A stretch of 64,000 nucleotides of DNA from Rattus norvegicus (lineage: Eukaryota > Chordata > Mammalia > Rodentia > Muridae): NCBI RefSeq assembly GCF_036323735.1, contig NC_086021.1, forward strand, positions 163,757,976 through 163,821,975, written 5' to 3'. The notes below the pieces were generated by a model that was given only the letters and a program-made list of their open reading frames with translations, had not been told where the DNA came from and ran no database searches. Each line of letters opens with the position of its first letter. The first letter of the stretch is position 1. Positions 32,600 through 43,805 of this stretch are shown piece by piece. A program made the position numbers and the translations under genes.

Positions 32600-32818
32600 T
32601 TTTTAAAGGCGGGTGTTTTCATTTTATGTGTATCTTTGTCTGCATGTGTGTGTCCGGTGTTTTCATTTTATGTGCATCTCTGTCTCATGTGTGTGTCAGG
32701 TGTGTGCCTTATGCTTGCAGAGGTCAGAAGAGGCGTTGGACCACCTGGAACTGCAGTTACAGGTGGTTGTGAGCTGCTTTACGGGAACTAAATAAATGCT
32801 GGACCATCTCTCTAGCCT
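32600..32818 (-). mobile_element. B3 SINE (antisense) with an internal tandem duplication
   Basis: A 44-base segment (32612-32655) beginning ggtgttttcattttatgtg is repeated with small changes at 32656-32698. The rest follows antisense B3, ending ggaccatctctctagcc. Confidence 0.7.
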
Positions 32819-33003
32819 CGTTAAGTGGCTTTTTAACTTAGGTATTTGTCATAGAAAAGTGGCTACAGAAAAGTAATTAATATCTTTGTGAACTCTTTCT
32901 GTAAAATAGACTCACAGCACCAGCTCTGGTTTTGCAAAAAAAAAAAAAAAAAAAAAACAAACCAAAAAAACCAACCACACACACACACACAAAACAAAAC
33001 CTA

Positions 33004-33330
33004 CAGGAGGGTTGGGTGTGGTGCATGTCTGGGAAGTAGAAGCAGGAGGATCAAGAGTTGAAGGCCAGGGCTGGAGAGATGGCTCAGCGGTTAAGAGCAC
33101 CCGACTGCTCTTCCAGAGGTCATGAGTTCAATTCCCAGCAACCACATGGTGGCTCACAACCATCTGTAAAGAGATCTGATGCCCCCTTCTGGTGTGTCTG
33201 AAGATACTTACAGTGTACTTATAAATAATAAATGAATAAATCTTTAAAAAAAAAAAAAAAAGAGTTGAAGGCCAGCCTGAGCTACATGAGGTTCTTGTCT
33301 CAAAAAATAAGTAAGATTTATGTGATGGGT
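33004..33330 (+). mobile_element. B1 SINE fragment (sense) split by a B2
   Basis: The left half is at 33010-33068 (gttgggtgtggtgcatgtct) and the right half from 33260 (gccagcctgagctacatgag). The B2 between them is flanked by copies of B1 sequence. Confidence 0.85.
33069..33259 (+). mobile_element. B2 SINE (sense), young, inside a B1
   Basis: Near-consensus sense B2 with a 3' tail containing AATAAA-type signals. The 16-bp duplication aagagttgaaggccag is at 33053-33068 and 33260-33275. It is one of only two sense B2 copies in the Raly introns and ends about 250 bases before the candidate exon 2. Confidence 0.97.
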
Positions 33331-33505
33331 CATTACTGGTGTTCTTTTAAAAAGAAGAGTCCATGGTTTATCACCATGCTGACCTCATGGCATCCTTCGA
33401 AAGGCTTTCCCTGGCCATGTTATCTGAAGTAGGTTTATCTATTGAATCAGATTTCAAAGTGTATGAGGGTAAGACCCTTGACAGACCTCTTTTTTTCTGT
33501 TACAG

Positions 33506-33588
33506 GTGAGCCCTATTTCTAGAGACAGCTGCTGCTGACCCTGTAACCCAAAGGACAAAATAGCTGGCTAAACTCATTCTTGGTACTG
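33506..33588 (+). other. Raly: Candidate Raly non-coding exon 2 (83 bases)
   Basis: A strong acceptor (cctctttttttctgttacag, AG at 33504-33505) and a consensus donor (CTG|GTGAGT at 33588/33589) bound an 83-base segment with no ATG. This fits a 5' UTR exon of Raly, which is known to have non-coding leader exons in mouse and human. It also fits as a recursive-splicing exon because it begins with GTGAGC immediately after the acceptor. No transcript was available to confirm it. It could be an unused pseudo-exon. Confidence 0.65.
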
Positions 33589-34465
33589 GTGAGTGAGGGC
33601 ATCTGGGCAGTTTGGGAGACATTGGGCTGCGATTGGTTAGTTTAGAAACTCCTTTCTGCCTTTGTGCTGGTATCTACAAAGGCTGTTATTTGTAGGTGTT
33701 AGATTGTTCTAGAGGTTGGATAGCCTGGCTGGCCTGCTGGCCTAGAGGGAGGGTCGAGGTCACTTTCTTGCAGTTGCCATTAAGAATGTTGGGCTCATTT
33801 GCCAGAAAGACCCATCTACTCTATGTACCCTGTCATGAATTCTGTTGATGTGTTCTTAGAGCCATTGGGGATCTTGACTCCAGCTTCTTCTGTGACATAC
33901 CAAGCCCCTTGTTAGCGTCAGGAAATCTTAGGCCTTCTCTGTCCTGTAGAATGTGACGTTGAGAGGTGGTAAGGATAAAGTAATCCAATAGAGCTGTGTG
34001 AGGAAAATGACCACATTGAGAATGTATATGCTAGATGTCACTTTATCTAACCGCTCCATTTTACAGATGAAGAAATTGAGATTCAAGAAGTGCAAATAAT
34101 CTAGGAACCTATAAAGCTGATCTTAGAATCGGATCACTGTGAATACTATTATGATGTGACAGATTTTTCCATGAGCTGCTTGCTAGTTTCCATGGAATTC
34201 TGCTACTCGTTTGTTTTGTTTTTATAAATTTAAGAAGACAACTCTCCTCAGAAATACAAGTTATTTGAGGAGCCCAGTGTTATGGAGATGAATTGGGGTC
34301 TGTTGTGAGCAGTAAAATTTATAGTGAGGGGATCAAAAAGTACAAGATGGGAGCAGCTTATGTAGGAAGTGACCCCTCTTACTAGCTGGAAGAAGAAAAT
34401 ACTGAAGGGATGTTAGAGGTTGGACTGACAAGAGTTAGGGACCTAGATAGCTGGGTTGACATTGG
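33589..34465. other. Intron 2 sequence with an antisense MIR remnant
   Basis: About 34045-34140 has ctccattttacagatgaaga, typical of antisense MIR. Nothing else recognised. Confidence 0.5.
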
Positions 34466-34475
34466 TAGACCTGAG

Positions 34476-34670
34476 GGTTTTTTTTGTTTTTTTTTTGTTT
34501 TTTTTTAAAGATTTATTTATTTATTTCATGTATGTGAGTACACCGTCACTGACTTCAGACATGCCTTTTTACAAATGGTTGTGAGCCACCATGTGGTTGC
34601 TGGGAATTGAACTCAGGACCTTTGGAAAAGCAGTCACTGCTCTTCACCGCTGAGCCATCTCTCCAGCCCC
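34476..34670 (-). mobile_element. B2 SINE (antisense)
   Basis: Long interrupted T-run, then the antisense B2 body. The 10-bp duplication tagacctgag is at 34466-34475 and 34671-34680. Confidence 0.95.
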
Positions 34671-34680
34671 TAGACCTGAG

Positions 34681-35473
34681 TTTTTAATATTATTTGTTAA
34701 CCTGCATCCATTTAGTAAAAATGTTGTATCTCCCTACTCCCCTGGCTACATGTTTTTGTTGTTTTTGTTCTTATTTAGCAAGCACTCGGCTACCAAGCGA
34801 AGTCCCCAGCTCCCTGCCATATGTCTTTTGTGTGCAACCATTCACTGATAATGTAGAGAATCAAATGGAAATCTAAATCAAAAAAGTTTTGTCAATCAGT
34901 AGGTAGCACAAGGGAGACAAAGTGAGACCTGCTTGCCACCCTATCCCCAGAGTGAAAGGGAGGCTTTTGCTTAGGGGATTTCTGCTGTAAATCTTTCCTC
35001 TTTGTTCTGTTCTCCTTCTTCTGCAGGACCTACCCAGAGCAGTATTTTATCATAGGGAAAATGGATTCCAGGGCTCAGATGACAGAAGTGTGCAATGCTG
35101 GCAGCTGCAGTTTGCATCATGTGTTCTGTAGGTTTAAATACACTCAGTGCCCAGGCTGAGGGGCCTCTGCTGTAGTGTAGATCTAAAGCACCTCTTTTCA
35201 GGACCCATTTCAACAGCTGTACGTTTCCTGTTGTCTCAGAAGAACTGCCCTCTCGCACCCCAGCTACTAGTGAAAAAGGATACTTGTGTTGAAGTTGTAC
35301 ACCTTACTGGTTATTTCAGCTTTCCCACTAGGCAGTGTTTTTCCCCCCTGGCCATTAATTTAGGCCATTTTGTATTTCATCTCTGTCTACTTGAGAGGGC
35401 ACAGAGGGATATAATGCCCCCATGGTACTCTTGGATTCAGTGTTGGCAAGTTCTAGTTTTTCTCCATACTCTG
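34681..35473. other. Intron 2 sequence with an orphan strong splice acceptor
   Basis: No gene recognised. A very good acceptor, ttctgttctccttcttctgcag, ends at 35025 but no good donor follows nearby. Confidence 0.45.
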
Positions 35474-35483
35474 CATCTTCTGG

Positions 35484-35586
35484 GTTTTTTTTTTTTTTTT
35501 TTCTTTTTTTTCGGAGCTGGGGACCGAACCCAGGGCCTTGCGCTTCCTAGGTAAGTGCTCTACCACTGAGCTAAATCCCCAGCCCC
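35484..35586 (-). mobile_element. ID SINE (antisense)
   Basis: T-run and near-consensus antisense ID. The 10-bp duplication catcttctgg is at 35474-35483 and 35587-35596. Confidence 0.95.
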
Positions 35587-35717
35587 CATCTTCTGGTTTT
35601 TACTAACACCTTTGTCTTGGTGGTCTAAAGTTCTACAAATTCCGATCTTTCCATGGCTTGTGTGCCAAGCTTAGAACTTACCATTTCACTTTACTTAAAA
35701 ATGTGAATTGTTCATCC

Positions 35718-35832
35718 GGGTGGTGGTAGCACAGGCCTTTGATCCCAGCATGCAGGAGACAGAGGCAGGCTGATCTACAGAGTAAGTTCCAGGTCAGCCA
35801 GGGCTACACAGAGAAGAAACCTTGTGTAAAAG
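35718..35832 (+). mobile_element. B1 SINE (sense), internally deleted
   Basis: ggtggtggtagcacaggcct, then gtcagccagggctacacaga. A stretch around ggccagcctgg is missing. Confidence 0.85.
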
Positions 35833-35844
35833 TGAATGATTCCT

Positions 35845-35940
35845 GGGGTTGGGGATTTAGCTCAGTGGTAAAGCAAGCACAAGTGGTAGAGCAAGCACAA
35901 GGCCCTGGGTTCAGTCCTCCGCTGGGGGGTGGGTGGGGGG
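35845..35940 (+). mobile_element. ID SINE (sense) with an internal repeat and a G-rich tail
   Basis: Normal ID head, then a small internal duplication (aagcaagcacaagtggtaga, then gcaagcacaagg). The 3' end is gctggggggtgggtgggggg instead of CTCCG plus poly-A. Flanks share only a short atgattc. Confidence 0.85.
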
Positions 35941-37660
35941 AAGGATGATTCTATGTAAATAAGTATGTACTATATAAGAATATGTATAATGGTTTATTTA
36001 ACCCAGAGCCCAGCTGAAACACAGGGAAGCAAAGCAGCATCATCCCTAAGTCCTTGCGTAGTACTAATTTATTTTTATTTTTAACATGTTATTACAAGTT
36101 TAGCAATCTTGCTTTTCAATTCCTACAGGTAAAATTAAAAGCAGCAAGAGTAGCGATGCCACACTAATAGCTAGAGGTAGAGTTGGAAGCTGACAGTAAT
36201 AAGGGTAAAAGAATGATAATAAGTTTAAAATAATAGACTGGAGGGCATTGAATATAAAGGTGGTTAACAGCCCTACAGACATCTGTGTGCTTCACTAAGG
36301 TGGGGGGTGGAACTTAGAGAAATTAGGTAAGACCCGTGGTTTTAGTTTAAAAGAAAACATGAGTTAGTTATTTATGGGATATATTGTATTACTAGGCACA
36401 TTCTAAATCTATATAAATTTATTTCATTTTCATAGCAGTTTGGGAGTTATGTGTTGATATTCTTGTTTTATAAATTCCTCAGATTTAGAGAGGGCATGTA
36501 GGCATTCCTTGGAAGAGCTAAGCTTAGAATACAGTGGAATCTGGCTGCAGAGACTTTTCTAGTACACTTGGGTTTGGGCTTCTAAACTGTTGTTGTCTTT
36601 TTCAGTTTTTCGATCGTAGGTCTCCCTTTTATTCATTTTACTATATGAATTTTTTGAAGACACTTATTATTCATTTACCCAGTATTTATTGGTGTTTTCT
36701 ATGTACTGTGCATGGTTTCAGGTTTTGAGTTTAGCAGTGAATAAAATAGTTTGATCCTGTGGTTTACATTGTAGAAGAAAGCAGAAAATGAATAAAAATG
36801 AAGAAAAATAATGTAGGATAAGGGGGATTAAAGAATAAGGTCTAAAAAATAAGGTCAGTGCAGAAGATGAAGAGTTGAGCTCTTCATCTCATGAAATAAC
36901 ATTCTAAGTACAAGAAGTTCTGTTCAGCAAGGTCCTGAAACAGAATCGTGTTGGTTGTGTTTGAAGAAAACAAAGGCAGGTTTTAGTGTCTAGAGGAGGA
37001 GATAAGCAGGGGGGCATTAGACTCTGGAGAAGTTGTCTTAAAGAAATCACATGAATGTTTTGAATGAAATAGAAGAATATCATAATAGCTATCTTAAAAA
37101 AAATAAACCCTCTGACTAGCTATAGCAGCCAGTACCTCTTTCTGTGTAGTATGGTGTTGCAGAGAACTGATAAGAGCTTTACCTTGTTCTAGTTCTCATT
37201 TATTTCATGATGTAATACTCAGTCTTAACCTATTAACATCTGTTTGTGAGTGACTTACTAAGCTAAGAAAATTCCTTTGTAAACACCCTCCCCCCCAGTT
37301 TATTGAGAGGTTTTATTATGACTGGGTCATTGATTATCCTAAGGCTTAGATTGTTTTTACATTTATTTATTTATTATTACTATGTGCATATGTGCTGGGG
37401 ACCCTTCCCCCTTTAGTTCATTAAAGCTAAAGATTTTTTTTTCTTTCATTGAAATAGTGGGCAGAGAAGTAGATAGTTAAGTAAGAGAGGTCCTGTAGGA
37501 AGATCAATTACGAGACACTGCTAGGAATATTGGTGGTGACAGGGAGTTCTGAGCCCAAGAATACAGCAAGAAATCAGGATCTAAGTTAGGAAATTGGAAA
37601 CTACAGTTCAGGAAACCAAAATCTGTTGGTAGCTGTGTGGTACTAGGATTATGAGATAAA
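35941..37660. other. Intron 2 sequence with an ancient repeat
   Basis: About 36645-36800 (cccagtatttattggtgttt, later gcagtgaataaaatagtttg) resembles an ancient mammal-wide repeat. The rest is unassigned and AT-rich. Confidence 0.45.
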
Positions 37661-37661
37661 G

Positions 37662-37832
37662 TGAGGTGTGGTGGCTCAGGTCTATAATCCCAGCTACTTT
37701 GGAGGCTTTAGGGGCTAAAGAGATGACATTGGGTGTTTTTCAGAGGTCTCAGGCCCTCTTTGGTCTGTGCAGGTACTAGGCTCATAAGTGGTGCACAGAC
37801 ATTACATGCTGGCCAAATACCTGTATACATTT
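37662..37832 (+). mobile_element. B1 start joined to a diverged B3-type SINE
   Basis: gaggtgtggtggctcaggtc is a B1 start. From about 37710, ggggctaaagagatgacatt begins a diverged B3. Confidence 0.55.
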
Positions 37833-38864
37833 AAAAAAAATGACTTTATCTTGCCCTAGAATATTTAGAATCTTCTTGAAACCTGTTTTTGTTATCTCGA
37901 TTGGTTGGTCTGTTTGTCTGTTTATTTTTACTTACTCATTTTACATGTTGTTTTTTCCCCCAGCTCTAGAAATGCTTTGTTTTCTCTGATCCAGCCCTTT
38001 CATATAACAGATAACACAGTAGAACAGAATAGAAAGACACACCCAGAATTCCAGTTCTTGTCAGTATTAACTTAATCTTAGAACCATACTGTTATCTGAA
38101 AGAGGGGATAGTGGTAATAGACTAGACATGTAGAGGAATAATACTGAGAAAAAGAAAGAAAAAACTAAGGCTCAAGAAGTGAAGCCACTTGCTCAGACCA
38201 GATTCCAGATCTCCTCTGTCTCATTCCAGGGTTTTCTTCTCTAGAGCCAAGGCCATTTGCATTCATATATATGTGGTAGCAAAGATTGGAGCAGAAATGT
38301 CAGCTTTCCTAACATCTTCATCAACAGCCTTCTTAAGTCCCCCCTGTGCTGTGTGTCAATAACATAAGCTGTACTTGTTTTAGAAAAAAGTGCTTCAGCA
38401 GTACTCCTGTTGGTTTACTTTGGCTGGTACAAGATCCAGATGATCTTAGAATAGCACAGCAGATTGTCTAATTAGCCCATTCCCGTGGTGCTACACTCTG
38501 ATTTGCTGGCTGGGGTTTGTCCCTGAGTCTTCCCTACCTGTCATCATGTGAATCAGGATCATTATTTTCAATGATTCAATTAAAAAGAAATCAAATAATT
38601 GTTTTCTTTTGCTAGTTTGCCCTTTCCCACTTAAGAATTTTAAGATTAATTTATGTGCATAGATGCATGCATGCTATTAGAAATAAGTTTGCAAAGAAAG
38701 AGGCCATTGCTTCAGTAAGAGCCTGAGCAAGGCAAAACTTTACTCTTGGTCACAAGGGTGTACCGTTCACAGAAGCGGAGAAGTCAGCACACAGATTGGA
38801 GGTGTCTTTGGTTTTTATTCTCACACTGGGAGGGTCTGTGTCTTTTCTCTGTAGCCTAAGGTTT
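37833..38864. other. Intron 2 sequence with an antisense MIR remnant
   Basis: 38130-38240 (actaaggctcaagaagtgaa, then gccacttgctcagacc) resembles antisense MIR. No gene. Confidence 0.5.
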
Positions 38865-38880
38865 AGCCTCCTAGTCTCTT

Positions 38881-38981
38881 TTTTTTTTTTTTTGGTTCTT
38901 TTTTTTCGGAGCTGGGGACCGAACCCAGGGCCTTGCACTTCCTAGGCAAGCACTCTACCGCTGAGCTAAATCCCCGACCCC
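38881..38981 (-). mobile_element. ID SINE (antisense)
   Basis: Antisense ID with a perfect 16-bp duplication, agcctcctagtctctt, at 38865-38880 and 38982-38997. Confidence 0.97.
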
Positions 38982-38997
38982 AGCCTCCTAGTCTCTT

Positions 38998-41061
38998 AAA
39001 ATTTGGCTACCTTTAAAAGAAAAGTACAAAGGAAATAAAGGGGGTGGGGAGGTTAACCACTTTAATCCAAGGCCTTTGTGTAAATAGTGATTCTATAGGG
39101 AATTGGGTTAAAACATTTGCATGAAGTCTTACAAGGTAGGAGAGACAAAAAGATTTGAATTCCTTGTCACAAACCCAAATTTTATAGTATTTGATAGAAA
39201 AGACTCACTGTTGCTTACGTGTTACAGTACAAAAGGAGGTCAGAGACTTTTGGGAGCTGGTTCTTTTTATCACCCAAATCTTGGAGACTGAATTTAAGAC
39301 ACTTACCCACTGAGCCGGCTTGCCAGTCTTTATTAACTCTTTAGCTCAGTATGAGTAACACGTTCATCAGCATCTTTATGCATATGTCCCTTTATTTTGT
39401 TCTCACCCCCTTCCTGCTGCTTTTCTGTGCCACTCCCTCTCCCTCTACTGTGTGTTTGTGGCCAGTATTTTAAATAGATTATCTAACTAATTTTTGTAAT
39501 TCATTAAATTACTAATATCTCCAGAGGGAAAAGCTAAGGCTTTGTCATGAAGAAATAATGCAGAGGCTACATCTTGTCTAAAACAGCTCTGGTTTGAACT
39601 CTGACCTCCTGACTTCAGAGACTGAGCTCTTTCCCAATAGCCATGCTACCTCAATGGCCTCTGGCCACATCAGTTCTGGAAGAGTAGTTAAAAGTGTCCA
39701 ACAAAGGATAGGCATTGGGTAACCTGAGAATTGGAACTCTCTTCCATGCCTTAGTCATTTTCTCAGGTTTCTGTTGTACTCTGTCTCAAACTGCCTTACC
39801 CAGAATTCAGATTTGGGCTCCAGAGATTCAGGAATCAAAAGGCCATCTTTGACATGAAAGAGTGTCTAGTAAAACATGTACCTGTTGTTTCAAAGTTGAG
39901 AGAGGGATATCTCAGACAAGTAAGGACCTCTCGTGTGCCTACCACTGAAGAGCAGGAGAAGGAAGAAATCAGTCTGTATAGACCAAGCTTAATGTCAAGC
40001 TCAGTGAGCCTCCTTCAGGGGAGTGGGAGTTGAGACCTGCAACAGGACTCGTTTTGGGGATAAGATTATTTTAGATTTAGGTAGTTCCTCAAATCCGTAT
40101 TTGCTTTAGAGTTTACAAAGCAGTATATTGTCAGAGGCCTATACTTCGAAGAAAGGACTCTGCTATTGAGTGACATAATCCCAAATCCTTAGTCACCATG
40201 ATGCCAGTGAGTTTAAGCTTTTTTCTGAGACGGTTCTCTTCCCAGGCTTGGACCCATCCACTGCTTAGTCACAGAAGGAGCAGGACCTTATCCCCTAGTC
40301 TCTGTGCTTTCTGAGACCTCCTGTGTTTTCACATCTTTTTTCCTTTCTAAAAACAAGATGGAGTTTCATGTCTAGGCTTCCTACTTGATAGGAACTGAGC
40401 CTGGTCTTTAACTTTGAACTCTTGTATATACTGTTTGTGACTTCATGATGGGGCCCCTTTTTACATTATACTTACAGGAATCAAGTAAAGGATGGGCATA
40501 TTTTTGTTTCTTCTTTTGCTGGTCACTATAGTTTGTCATAAAACAATGAAATTTTAGGATATTAGAGTCAAGGATCCTTAACAGATACTTACACATTTAC
40601 AAAAGAGCTGTTCGTAGAAAAGGCCCAGCAGAGCTGCTTTCTTTGTTGGAGTTTTGCAGTAAACACAGTTGCTCCTCTCCCCAACTTTCCAAAAGACTGT
40701 CTCTGAGGCATTTGCTTTAAAACTGAGTTCCTGGACACCATTTGAAAAACAACAAAGACCTCAACCAGTATTCACATTTTATAATTGTGTAACCTGAGCC
40801 TCAGCTAAGGATTTTGCCTAAAATTTTATATTCTGTGTAAGTGAGAGGTGCCATAACTCTTACTCCAGGCTCTTTGAACTACGTGTGGCTATATGTTAGT
40901 TACTCCATTGCCAAAGTGGCCGCCAGTAACACTTGGTTGACGTCCTCTACCTGGGCTGGGTATCAGGGGTCTCTTCTTTCCTAACATCTTGTTCCTGTGA
41001 GGTACTTAGGCCTATGGATATGTTTCCTGCCGGTGCATAATTTAATTCATAATATAACAAG
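38998..41061. other. Intron 2 sequence with MIR-age remnants
   Basis: 39465-39660 and about 40775-40880 look like antisense MIR remnants. No gene or young SINE in 2 kb, a relatively repeat-poor stretch. Confidence 0.45.
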
Positions 41062-41355
41062 CAGGTGCTAAAATGTGTTTGTGCCATGCTATGTGTTGAG
41101 ATCAGAGGACAACTTCATGGAATTGGCTCTCTCCTTCAATCTTTTTGTGGGTTCCAGAGATGGAACTCAGGTTGGCACTTGCAGCTATCTTACTTGCCCA
41201 AGTTTTTGTTTTATTTTTAAACATAGTAGATAGATTCTTCCTCACCAGAATGCTACCACTTTTTAAAAAATTTATCTTTATTTTAGTGCATTGGTATTTT
41301 GTCTGTGTGAGGGTGTTGAGTTCCCTCAAGTTGGAGTTACAAACAGTTGTAACAC
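41062..41355 (-). mobile_element. Diverged tRNA-derived SINE(s) (antisense)
   Basis: 41062-41205 has gatcagaggacaacttcatg and gtgggttccagagatggaac. From about 41265 a B3-like stretch follows (ggtattttgtctgtgtgagg). Confidence 0.55.
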
Positions 41356-41882
41356 AGGCAGAAGAGCCAGGCAGAAGCCAGGTTGAGATTTTGCTGTATC
41401 CGTCTACTTGACAGTGGTTGCTCTGGCTCTCCTTCCTTTTGCAATATAAATTTGATGTCTTCTGCTTTTCCCATCAGCTTCCTGAGATTCAACTTCATAG
41501 CCATTTGGAAGCCTGATTTGATTATGTCTGCTTACATCAAAATGTATTTTCTGATGATTGAATGGTAGGCTCTCAGCTGGCACTGTTCCTCCTAGAGAGA
41601 ACAGAACAGAAACTGATTGTCTAGCTACACGGAGGCTGAGCTGTTAAATACCAATTGGAAATGCCACACAAATCAGCTACATAGATTTCTAGGGCAGGAT
41701 TTGGGGAACATGTACACTTTCCATGTACTTGTGTAAGAGAGTGAATTGACCAAGTGTTCAAACGTTGCTGAGCTCTTGGAGGCCATCTCTGATGCTTTCG
41801 ATAGCATCTGCCAGGTGCCTTTGGTTTTTTGTTTGTTTTATATTTGGGTTTTTTTTTTCTTATTATTGATTTAAGCTTATTG
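41356..41882. other. Intron 2 sequence, nothing recognised
   Basis: Unassigned. Confidence 0.5.
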
Positions 41883-42257
41883 GAATTTTTTTTTAAGATT
41901 TATTTATTTTTTTTAAGATTTATTTATTTATTATATATAAGTACACTGTAACTGTCTTCACCAGAAGAGGGCATCGGATCTCTTTACAGATGGTTGTGAG
42001 CCACCATGTGGTTGCTGGGAATTGAACTCATGACCTCTGGAAGAGCAGTCGGGTGCTCTTAACCGCTGAGCCATCTCTCCAGCCCAAGATTTATTTTATT
42101 ATATATGAGTACACTATAGCTGTTCAGACACACCAGAAGAGGGCATCAGATCCCGTTACAGATGGTTGTGAGCCACCATGTGGTTGCTGGGAATTGAATT
42201 CAGGACCTCTGGAAGAGCAGTCGGTGCTCTTAACCACTGAGCCATCTCTCCAGTCCG
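41883..42257 (-). mobile_element. B2 SINE (antisense), split by a second B2
   Basis: The T-rich tail at 41883-41910 and the body at 42086-42257 belong to one B2. A second B2 has inserted in the tail. Confidence 0.9.
41911..42085 (-). mobile_element. B2 SINE (antisense) nested in the tail of another B2
   Basis: Full antisense B2 body ending gagccatctctccagccc. The flanking aagatttattt copies (from 41895 and from 42086) act as target-site duplication. Confidence 0.92.
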
Positions 42258-42490
42258 GAAATTTTTTTATTTACATTTCAAATGTTAATCCTCTTTCCCC
42301 CACCCAACCACCTGCCAGGTGCCTTGTTTTAAACTGGGTTGGTATAGTTTGGTAGAAAGACCCCTGCCTTCAGAATTATATAAGTTCTGATCACTGTCTG
42401 CTAGCTTCCTAATTTTGTTCCTAGGTTAATTCTTTGCCTCTTAAGAACATCAGTTTTCATGTCCAGTAAGTACTGTTCATAATGGCTTTT
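42258..42490. other. Small L1 3'-end fragment and MIR remnant
   Basis: 42258-42302 (atttacatttcaaatgttaa) resembles antisense rodent L1 3'-end sequence. 42358-42490 (actgtctgctagcttcctaa) resembles a + strand MIR. Confidence 0.45.
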
Positions 42491-43198
42491 GAGGTTGTTA
42501 CAGTTTTTAGATATGAAGATGTGATGGTGGGTCATTCCCTGCCTCACCAGTGGATTGAACGTTTAGCTCCCTCGCTGGTAGCACTATTGAGGTGTTGAGA
42601 CCATGAAGGTAATGGCTTCTCCTGTGGGTTAAGTCCACTCACTGATAGGTTCTTACTAAATGGGCTTTTAGAAAGTAGGTCTGGTTAGAAGATGTAGGTC
42701 ATTGAAGACATGATTTTGAAAGGAGTAATTGGCCCCTTTTGTCTGTCTTCTGCTTCCTAGGTGCCAGAAGGTGAGCAGCCTCATTTGTCATAGGCCTGTA
42801 GCAGTGGGTCGCAGTCATGGACTGAAAACATACACCAAAATAAATGTTTACTCCCTTACTTGACTTTCTCAGGTGATTTGTCATTGTGGCAGATAAAGTA
42901 ACAGAGATTAGTTTGGGAGTTAAATACTTCTGGTAAATACTGTAATACTGTATAAAACTTGATTGAGTAAATAAAGGCTAAGGCAAGCTGATCTGTGTAT
43001 GTTCGCACTTTGAAGACTCCAGGAGATGGCAGTAAAACCAGTTCTTCTCTAACCACTCTTACTGTAAGGAATTCTGGGTCTCATTTTCTTTCTCTATTTT
43101 AGTCCCCAGAGGTCTTGGGCAAAAAAAGAGCCCCCAGGTCAGTCCCTGTCACACCAGCCGTCATACATGAGTAAGCAGGACGTTATCTAACAGATAGC
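42491..43198. other. Intron 2 sequence with a possible cryptic exon
   Basis: No gene. An acceptor (tttctttctctattttag) ends at 43102 and donor-like sites follow at 43138 (CAG|GTCAGT) and 43171 (GTAAGC). Confidence 0.4.
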
Positions 43199-43225
43199 GG
43201 GGGTGGGGTGGGGGGGGGTGGTGGT

Positions 43226-43264
<39 letters not shown>

Positions 43265-43266
43265 AG
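43199..43266. repeat. G-rich (GGT)n(GGC)n array
   Basis: A G run, then GGT units, about eight GGC units and more GGT. G-rich on the Raly sense strand, and one of the few CG-dense spots outside the CpG island. Confidence 0.95.
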
Positions 43267-43805
43267 CTGGCTCAGGAAGCAGCAGCTCGTGAACAAAAGG
43301 CTTTCTCTCTGCCCCCAATAAATTGGTCCTTGGAGATCCTGGCTTTGAAATTCTAATTGACATAGGAAGAGAAAGATTCATTAGGCCCTGGACTCATTAA
43401 AATGCTCTGCTGCTCACCTTCCCTTTATTCGTGGCAGTTTGTCAGAGGAATTAAGTAAGCCAACAGTGTACGGTGCTGCTGATGGCAGAGTCCTATGTGC
43501 TCGGTATTGGGGCCTGTGGTTGTCGACTGTGCCTCCTGTATTCTGTGGATATACAGGTAGTTTGAGAAGAGTATCATCCCTGGGACTTTAGGAGTCTAAA
43601 TCTCACCTTCAACACTAAGAGGACCTTCGTGATCGTAAGCGATAACTCATTTACAGAGCGTCACAAGAATGACTGGAACTTGCTCTTAAGATCACCAAGT
43701 ATTTTATGGTGAAGTTACCTGAAATCACATTGCCTGACTTTAGCCAAGAATATTTACCTTGAACCTGTTTTGGATTTTTAGATTCAGAATATCATTCAGT
43801 TATAA
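43267..43805. other. Intron 2 sequence, nothing recognised
   Basis: Unassigned. Confidence 0.5.

Noticed and set aside
42053..42355. 100-codon frame containing TEPSLQ twice (similar frames at 5353, 11038 and 17298)
   Set aside because: It is translated antisense B2 SINE sequence; the same peptide pieces recur at other B2 copies.
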